From NCBI GenBank assembly GCA_021786265.1, contig JAJYNP010000179.1, forward strand, positions 1-33,909: a DNA stretch of 33,909 nucleotides, written 5' to 3'. The notes under the pieces are model-generated. The model was not told the origin of the DNA. It was given only the letters and a program-made list of their open reading frames with translations, and made no database searches. The DNA comes from Chloroflexota bacterium (GTDB lineage: Bacteria; Chloroflexota; Limnocylindria; Limnocylindrales; CSP1-4). Below, in pieces: positions 28,711-33,909 of this stretch (within the stretch, counting starts at the first letter, position 1; every line of letters starts with the position of its first letter). The position numbers and the translations under genes were made by a program.

Positions 28711-31083
28711 GTGGAGACGACGCAGCTCACCCGGGTCGACGAGCTGTACGCGGAGGCCGAGCGCTCGTTCGGCGACTGGGAGGTCGTGAAGGACCTGGTC
28801 GACGAGCTGCTCGACCTCTCGCTCAACTACCGCCAGAGCGGGCACCCCGGCGGCAGCCGCTCCAAGGTGCACCTCTTCCTCGCGCTGCTCCTCTCGGGCG
28901 CCATGCGCTGGGACATCCGCCGCCCCGCGCGCCCCTACGCCGACCGCCTCGTGCTCTCCGCGGGGCACACCGTGCCGCTCGTGTACGCCACCCTCGCCGT
29001 GCTCAACGAGACCCTGCGGGCGCGCCACGAACAGAGCGCCGACCCGCGCTTCGCCTTCCCCGACGGCGGGCGCTCCGCGCTCACCTGGGAGGACCTGCTC
29101 ACGCTGCGCCACCGGGGCGGGCTGCCGGGGCACGCCGAGATGGCGGGCAAGACCCTCCTCCTGAAGTTCAACACCGGGCCCTCGGGGCACGGCATGCCGG
29201 CCGCCGCGGGGGAGGCGCTGGCGCTCAAGCTCGCCGGCTGCGAGGACGTGCGGGTCTTCGCGGTGGAGGGGGAGGGCGGCCTCACGCCGGGGGCCAGCCA
29301 CGAGACGCGCAACGCGGCCTGGGGCCTCGGGCTCGCCAATCTGGTCCTCCTGCTCGACTGGAACGACTACGGGATCGACCCGTTCGCGGCCTCCTCGGTG
29401 GTGCCCGGGACGCCCGAGACCTGGTTCGGCGCCTACGACTGGCGGGTCACCGGGACGCCCGAGGGGATGGCCTGGGGGCCCGTGACCCGCGCGGTGCTCG
29501 AGGCGGCGCGCGGCCCGAACCCCCGCGGGCGCCCCAGCGTGGCCTGGTTCCGCACCCGCAAGGGGCGCGGCTACGGCACCTACGACAACGCCAGCCACGG
29601 CACGCCCCATCCCCTCAACAGCCCCGCCTTCTGGGCCGGGCGCCACGCGTTCATGGCCAAGTACGGCGTCGTCTACGAGGGGGTGGACGCGCCGGCCCCC
29701 GCCGATCCGGCCGAACGGGCCGCGCAGGCGCAGGCCAACCTGCGGGTCGCGATGGGCGCCCTGCGCGCGCGGCGCGCGGTGGTGGAGGCGATCTCCGAGC
29801 GCCTGCTGGAGCTGGCCTCGCAGGTCCCCGAGCGGGTCCCCACCTTCACCCTGGGCGGCAGCGGGGCGCACCTCTTCGCGGACCGCCGGCTCACCGACTT
29901 CCGCGCCTATCCGCCGGAGCTCTGGAAGCAGCCCGGCGAGCGGGTCCCCAACCGGGCCGCGCTGGGCGCCTGGGGCGCCTGGATCAACAGCTACGCGAAG
30001 GCGGCGTACGGGCGGCCCCTTTTCATCGCGGCCTCGGCGGACCTCGCCGAGTCGACCAACCTCGCGGGCTTCGGGAAGGGCTTCGGCGACCTTCCGGGCT
30101 GGGGCTGGTACGGGCGCGACGCGAACCCGCGGGGCACCCTGCTGCCCACCGAGATCACCGAGTTCACCAACGCGGGGCTGATGGCCGGCCTGGCCAGCGT
30201 CAACCTGGCCCCGGACCCCATGGCGAGCTTCAACGGCTTCTGGGGCGCCTGCTCCACCTACGGCTCCTTCAGCTACCTCAAGTACGGCCCGCTGCGCCTC
30301 TTCAGCCAGCTCGCCCAGGACACCCCGCTGCGGGTGGGCAAGGTGCTCTGGGTGGCGGGGCACTCGGGCCCCGAGACCGCCGAGGACTCGCGCACCCACT
30401 TCGGGATCTTCGAGCCCGCGGTGACGCAGCTCTTCCCGGAGGGCCAGGTGATCGACCTGCACCCCTGGGAGTACAACGAGGTCCCGGTGGTCCTCGGCGC
30501 GGCCCTGGCGCAGGCGGCGCCCATCGTGGCCCTGCACCTGACCCGGCCGCCCATCGCGCTGCCCGACCGCGCCGCGCTCCGCATGCCCTCGCACTTCGAG
30601 GCCGCCCGGGGGGCCTACGTCCTGCGCGACTTCCGGGCGGATCAGCCCGCCCGGGGCACCGTCTTCGTGCAGGGCACCACCAGCACCGCCAACCTCGTGA
30701 CGCTCCTGCCCGAGCTCGATCGCGCGGGGTTGAACGTCAAGGTGGTGGCGGCCATCAGCCCGCAGCTCTTCCGCCTGCAGGACGCCGCGTACCGCGAGGC
30801 GACGGTGACCCCGGCCGACCGGCTCGACGGGATGGCCATCACCAACCGGGCGGTCCGCTTCATGCGCGACTGGGTGGACGGCCCGCTCGCCCTGGAGTAC
30901 TCCATGGGCGCCGACTGGGACGACCGCTGGCGCACCGGGGGCACCCTCGAGGAGGTGCTGGACGAGGCCCACCTGACGCCGGCGCACCTGCTGGCCGGGA
31001 TCGAGCGCTTCGTGCGGGAGCGCCCCGCGCGCCTGCGCCGGGTGCGCGAGGCGCTGGAGGCGGCGGAGGCCCGGGGACGGTGA
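28711..31083 (+). CDS. Atypical transketolase-like ThDP enzyme
   Basis: This 790-residue protein starts at GTG 28711, with GGAGG 7 bases ahead; the in-frame TTG 28705 touches the SD. The ThDP-binding N-terminal domain (about 20-310) has RQSGHPGGS, VLSAGHTVPLVYA, GPSGHGMP and EGEGGLTPGASHETRNAAWGLGLANLVLLLDWND (186-219), the GDG-N30-type cofactor motif in variant form. The pyrimidine domain is at about 355-540 (PLFIAASADLAESTNLAGF) and a transketolase C-terminal domain at about 640-790. It is about 130 residues longer than ordinary transketolase (about 660) and close in size to phosphoketolase, but the motifs are of the transketolase type. The substrate is uncertain. A pentose-phosphate or related C2-transfer role is likely. 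Confidence 0.82.
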   Translation: METTQLTRVDELYAEAERSFGDWEVVKDLVDELLDLSLNYRQSGHPGGSRSKVHLFLALLLSGAMRWDIRRPARPYADRLVLSAGHTVPLVYATLAVLNETLRARHEQSADPRFAFPDGGRSALTWEDLLTLRHRGGLPGHAEMAGKTLLLKFNTGPSGHGMPAAAGEALALKLAGCEDVRVFAVEGEGGLTPGASHETRNAAWGLGLANLVLLLDWNDYGIDPFAASSVVPGTPETWFGAYDWRVTGTPEGMAWGPVTRAVLEAARGPNPRGRPSVAWFRTRKGRGYGTYDNASHGTPHPLNSPAFWAGRHAFMAKYGVVYEGVDAPAPADPAERAAQAQANLRVAMGALRARRAVVEAISERLLELASQVPERVPTFTLGGSGAHLFADRRLTDFRAYPPELWKQPGERVPNRAALGAWGAWINSYAKAAYGRPLFIAASADLAESTNLAGFGKGFGDLPGWGWYGRDANPRGTLLPTEITEFTNAGLMAGLASVNLAPDPMASFNGFWGACSTYGSFSYLKYGPLRLFSQLAQDTPLRVGKVLWVAGHSGPETAEDSRTHFGIFEPAVTQLFPEGQVIDLHPWEYNEVPVVLGAALAQAAPIVALHLTRPPIALPDRAALRMPSHFEAARGAYVLRDFRADQPARGTVFVQGTTSTANLVTLLPELDRAGLNVKVVAAISPQLFRLQDAAYREATVTPADRLDGMAITNRAVRFMRDWVDGPLALEYSMGADWDDRWRTGGTLEEVLDEAHLTPAHLLAGIERFVRERPARLRRVREALEAAEARGR

Positions 31084-31084
31084 G

Positions 31085-31135
31085 GGCCGGCGGACGATGA
31101 AGGCCCCGCCGCGGCCACGCGCCGCGACGCCGGCC
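31085..31135. terminator. Nested hairpin between convergent genes
   Basis: GGCCGGCG (31085-31092) pairs with CGCCGGCC (31128-31135), enclosing a smaller GCGGC/GCCGC stem. It begins right after the transketolase stop and may end both that gene and the convergent exchanger gene. Confidence 0.5.
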
Positions 31136-31185
31136 GGCTGGGGTGAGACCTCCTCGGTCCACCGTTTGGGTCGCGCGACCCCGGG

Positions 31186-32457
31186 TCAGTCCGGCGCAGC
31201 CTCGACGTGCGGCCGTTCCGCGGACGGGGGCGTGCGGGCGCCCCGGCGGACGACGGTCGTGAGGATCGGGCGCAGCGACCGGCGCTTGCGGACCAGGATC
31301 AGGGCCGCGAGCGCGAGGTAGGCGGCCGAGAAGACGAGCCGGATCTCCGTGCTCGGGAACGGGAACTGGAGGGCGAAGAGCAGGAACAGCGCGCCCGCCT
31401 CCCATGCTCCGAACGAGAGATCCGCGAGCACGGCGAAGCCGAGCAGCGCCTGCGCGCTCGTGAGCAGGAACTCCTCGGTCTGTCGGTCGTCCAGCGGGAG
31501 ACCGCCCTGCCCGCCCCCCAGCGCGTAGGCAACGAACAGGCTGCCGACCAGGAGGGTCCACTGGTTCACCTTGGCGGACAGCAGCGTGCCGAGGCTGTCG
31601 TCGCTCTTGAGGCGCCATGCGAAGAGCGTCGCGACGATCAGTTCCGGCGCCTCCGACGCGAGCGGCGCGAGCCACTGCACGAGCAGGAACTGGTCGATCC
31701 TCAGGTTGCGCCCGGTGTCGACCAGGCCGTTCGCGAACGGCTCAGCGGCCGACACGACGATCATCGCGGCGGCGAGGAACATGGCACTGACGAGAATCCG
31801 GCGGCGACGGCGCCGGAGGGCGCCGATCTGCGCGGCGGTCCCCATCAGCTCGGGTTCGCCACGTCCCTCGCGGGTGACGCGAAAGAGGTACAGCCCGAAG
31901 AGGCCGAGCAGGATGGCCGCGTCGTACCACGCGATCGAGCGGGTGATCGGGATCACGAACGCGTATGCCGACGCGAGTGCGAGGAACCCGAGCTCGACGC
32001 GCCGGTGCGCCGGCAGCGTCACGGCGGTACGGCGGCGGTCGCGCCGGGGTCGGCTCGAGGGCTGGCGTGGTGCGCTGCCTGCTCGCGCCCTGCGCATCGC
32101 CGCCAGCGAGACGAAGGCGACCAGCGGCCAGCCGATCCCGATCAGGAGCCGGTTCGACCCGGTCATGTTGGCGGCGGCAAACTGGGTGAACTCCGGCCGG
32201 CTCCCTGCCGTGTACGCGAAGTACAGGTCGACGGCGTACTCCGGCAGCACAGCGATCAAGGCCAGAATGGCGATGGCCAGGCTCCCCGAGATGTCCACCT
32301 GGGCGGCCTCCGCGGCCCAGGCCAGCAGGACCGCGGACGCGACCACGGCCGCGCCGAACACCACGACGGTGATCTCAGGCGACGGATGGATGCCCGCCAG
32401 GCGGATGGCCACAGCCGGGAGGGCCACGCCAACCGTGATACCGATCCTGCGCCACAT
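31186..32457 (-). CDS. CaCA-superfamily cation exchanger
   Basis: This 423-residue protein has two related sets of about five membrane helices around a basic cytosolic loop (about 124-150, rich in Arg/Pro). The two alpha repeats are visible as ALIAVLPEYAVDLYFAYTAG...AANMTGSNRLLIG and WLAPLASEAPELIVATLFAW...KVNQWTLLVGS, the inverted-topology acidic repeats of Na+/Ca2+ and H+/Ca2+ exchangers. The acidic residues in PEY and SEAPE are expected at the ion site. It sits in the cytoplasmic membrane; the true substrate (Ca2+, Mn2+ or K+) is not decided by these motifs. A 7-bp dyad (32462-32491) stands just upstream. It is convergent with the transketolase. Confidence 0.85.
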   Translation of the reverse strand: MWRRIGITVGVALPAVAIRLAGIHPSPEITVVVFGAAVVASAVLLAWAAEAAQVDISGSLAIAILALIAVLPEYAVDLYFAYTAGSRPEFTQFAAANMTGSNRLLIGIGWPLVAFVSLAAMRRARAGSAPRQPSSRPRRDRRRTAVTLPAHRRVELGFLALASAYAFVIPITRSIAWYDAAILLGLFGLYLFRVTREGRGEPELMGTAAQIGALRRRRRRILVSAMFLAAAMIVVSAAEPFANGLVDTGRNLRIDQFLLVQWLAPLASEAPELIVATLFAWRLKSDDSLGTLLSAKVNQWTLLVGSLFVAYALGGGQGGLPLDDRQTEEFLLTSAQALLGFAVLADLSFGAWEAGALFLLFALQFPFPSTEIRLVFSAAYLALAALILVRKRRSLRPILTTVVRRGARTPPSAERPHVEAAPD

Positions 32458-32461
32458 CGCT

Positions 32462-32491
32462 CGACATCCCTGCTGTCCGGTCGAGATGTCG
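32462..32491. promoter_or_regulatory. Dyad just upstream of the exchanger start
   Basis: CGACATC (32462-32468) and GATGTCG (32485-32491) are perfectly inverted around 16 bases. Lying 5-34 bases before ATG 32457, the dyad could form a leader hairpin or be an operator. Confidence 0.4.
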
Positions 32492-32592
32492 GGCGGAGCG
32501 CACGAGCTCTCGACCAGCTGACTGGCCGAAGCTCTCGTCCGTCTCGGATGGAGGTGGGGGACCGGGCCGTGGCCGGTGTGTCGATCTCCCCG

Positions 32593-32610
32593 TGTCGCCA
32601 GCAGGCGACA
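32593..32610 (-). terminator. Hairpin beyond the aminotransferase gene
   Basis: TGTCGCC-AGCA-GGCGACA is a perfect 7-bp stem 107 bases after the aminotransferase stop, in a 260-bp gap with no gene. Confidence 0.4.
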
Positions 32611-32717
32611 GGACTACTCCGCTTCGAGGGCAAGTGTATCAGGCGCCGCGGCCGGCTCCGATAGCCGCCGAGCGGGCGCGGGTCCGGGCGATGCCGGATG
32701 CAGAAAGTCCGCTGTCC

Positions 32718-33893
32718 CTACGCCGGGACCGCCAGCGTCCCCACGAAGGCCGCGATGCGCTCGAGGGCCGTGCGGAGGTTGGCCTGCGAGTTGGCGTAGG
32801 AGAGGCGGATGTGGTCCGTCCCCACCCCGCCGAAGGCGGTCCCCGCGAGGGCCGAGACGCCCGCCTCGTAGAGCAGGCGGTCCGCGAAGGCGGCGCCCGA
32901 GAGCCCCGTGCCCGAGACGTCGGGGAAGACGTAGAAGGCGCCCGCCGGGCGCAGGCAGCGGATCCCCGGGATCGCGTTCAACCCATCCACGATGAGATCG
33001 CGGCGGGCCCGGAACTCGGCCACCATGGCGTCCACCGGCGCCTGCGGCCCCTGCAGCGCCTCCAGCGCGCCGTACTGCGCGAAGGTGGCCACGCAGCTCA
33101 CCGAGTTGATGAGGAGGCGGCCGAAGGCGAAGGCCAGCCACTCGGGCACGATGGCGTAGCCCAGGCGCCAGCCGGTCATGGCGTAGGTCTTGGAGAAGCC
33201 GTCGAGCACGATGGTGCGCTCGGCCATGCCGGGCAGGCTCGCGATGCTGACGTGCTCGCCTTCGTAGAGGATGCGCCCGTAGATCTCGTCGGCCAGCACC
33301 ACCAGGTCGTGCGCCTGTGCGATCGTCGCGATCTGCTCGAGATCCGACCGGGTGAGCACGCCACCCGAGGGGTTGGCCGGCGAATTGAGCACCAGCAGGC
33401 GGGTGCGCGGGGTGACGAGCGCGGCCAGCTCGGCGATGTCGAGGCGGAAGCCGTTGGCCTGGCGAATGGGAACCGGCACCGGGACCCCGCCCATGAAGCG
33501 CACCAGCGACTCGTAGATCGGGTAGCCCGGGTCGGGGACGAGCGCCTCGTCGCCCGGCTCGACCAGCGCCTCGATGGCGTAGAGCATCACCCCCTTGCCG
33601 CCCACCGTCACGAAGACCTGCTCGGGGGTCGGCGCGAACCCCTTGCGCAGGGTGGCGTCCGCCGCGATCGCCGCGCGCAGCTCGGGGATGCCCGCGTAGG
33701 GGGCGTAGTGGGTCTTGCCGGCATCGAGGGCGCGCGCGGCCGCCAGCCGGATGTGGGCCGGCGTGTCGAAGTCGGGCTCCCCGATCTCGAGGTGCACCAC
33801 GTCGACGCCCTGGGCCTCCAGGGCTCGGGCCCGCGCGGCCGCCTCGAACGCGGTCTCCGTCCCGATGCGCTCCATTCGACTCGCGAGTCGCAT
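32718..33893 (-). CDS. PLP-dependent class I aminotransferase (AspC-like)
   Basis: This 391-residue protein has the fold type I landmarks IEIGEPDFDTPAHI-like (EIGEPDFDTP), GGKGVMLYAIEALVEPGDEALVPDPGYPIYES, LNSPANPSGG, VLADEIYGRILYEG, the PLP-lysine motif FSKTYAMTGWRLGY and, near the C-terminus, IRLSYANS containing the Arg that binds substrate carboxylate. It transfers amino groups, probably aspartate, glutamate or aromatic amino acids, to 2-oxo acids in the cytoplasm. GGAGG lies 8 bases before ATG 33893. Codons 2-6 contain a perfect 14-bp palindrome (33877-33890). Substrate specificity cannot be told from these motifs. Confidence 0.93.
   Translation of the reverse strand: MRLASRMERIGTETAFEAAARARALEAQGVDVVHLEIGEPDFDTPAHIRLAAARALDAGKTHYAPYAGIPELRAAIAADATLRKGFAPTPEQVFVTVGGKGVMLYAIEALVEPGDEALVPDPGYPIYESLVRFMGGVPVPVPIRQANGFRLDIAELAALVTPRTRLLVLNSPANPSGGVLTRSDLEQIATIAQAHDLVVLADEIYGRILYEGEHVSIASLPGMAERTIVLDGFSKTYAMTGWRLGYAIVPEWLAFAFGRLLINSVSCVATFAQYGALEALQGPQAPVDAMVAEFRARRDLIVDGLNAIPGIRCLRPAGAFYVFPDVSGTGLSGAAFADRLLYEAGVSALAGTAFGGVGTDHIRLSYANSQANLRTALERIAAFVGTLAVPA
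33877..33890. promoter_or_regulatory. Palindrome inside the first codons of the aminotransferase gene
   Basis: CGACTCGCGAGTCG is a perfect 14-bp palindrome (5-bp stem, 4-base loop in mRNA) starting 3 bases after ATG 33893. It may slow translation initiation or be chance. Confidence 0.3.
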
Positions 33894-33909
33894 CTCTGAC
33901 GCCTCCAGT

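Noticed and set aside
27835..30987. Long open frame antisense to the transketolase
   Set aside because: Shadow frame; crosses the real gene, and its sequence is low-complexity His/Gly/Arg/Pro.
28711..31083. Phosphoketolase
   Set aside because: Size is similar but the motifs (SGHPGGS, SAGHTVP, pyrimidine-domain ADLAESTN) are of the transketolase type.

Overview
The window is a 33.9-kb piece of a very GC-rich (about 70%) bacterial chromosome. Genes sit on both strands in short operons. Several start codons lie only 6-9 bases after a -10-like hexamer, which suggests leaderless mRNAs; others have good Shine-Dalgarno (SD) sites. An F420-type luciferase-like oxidoreductase remnant, a KimA-type potassium importer beside a KdpDE-type two-component system, an AcrB-like pump with no adaptor or TolC gene, and no obvious outer-membrane genes fit a Chloroflexota lineage (for example Limnocylindria-like) or an actinobacterium. 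No taxonomic marker gene is present, so this is an inference.

Layout. 1-2.7 kb: end of a transposase-like gene, then a small secreted protein and a MmyB-like XRE regulator. They are convergent and each is driven by one arm of an inverted promoter duplication (90 identical bp plus a palindrome and a sigma70-like promoter). 2.7-4.3 kb: a decayed LLM oxidoreductase with two frameshifts, then a gene-free cluster of 14-bp and 42-bp tandem repeats and a 15-bp inverted repeat. 4.3-9.2 kb: KdpD/KdpE-like two-component system, a small unknown protein and a KimA-type K+ importer, with an 11-bp tandem repeat that could be the response-regulator site. 9.25-12.5 kb: RND efflux pump with a collagen-like insertion. 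12.76-15.86 kb: small membrane protein, Fur-family regulator translationally coupled to a P-loop protein, NiCoT Ni/Co transporter behind a dyad operator, and the 3' end of an acid phosphatase.

15.99-20.8 kb: cupredoxin and SHOCT proteins, then a sulfur module (MFS transporter, DsrE protein, SQR-like flavoprotein) divergent from an ArsR-rhodanese fusion whose only cysteines are the rhodanese pair. 21-23.6 kb: DUF4177-like protein, decayed serine recombinase, an intact winged-helix/MNT nucleotidyltransferase plus HEPN-like pair (toxin-antitoxin-like) behind a 17-bp dyad, and tRNA-Lys(TTT). This looks like an eroded island at a tRNA. 23.7-28.5 kb: OmpR-type response regulator overlapping tail-to-tail with a GT4 glycosyltransferase, a divergent glycogen debranching enzyme, and a receiver-like protein with evenly spaced cysteines. 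28.7-33.9 kb: atypical 790-residue transketolase, CaCA-type exchanger and a class I aminotransferase.

Main themes are ion and metal homeostasis (K+, Ni/Co, Cu, Ca), reactive sulfur handling and glycogen metabolism. The most interesting parts are the mirrored promoter unit, the ArsR-rhodanese sulfur locus and the wHTH-MNT/HEPN module. No CRISPR array, rRNA or complete insertion sequence was seen.
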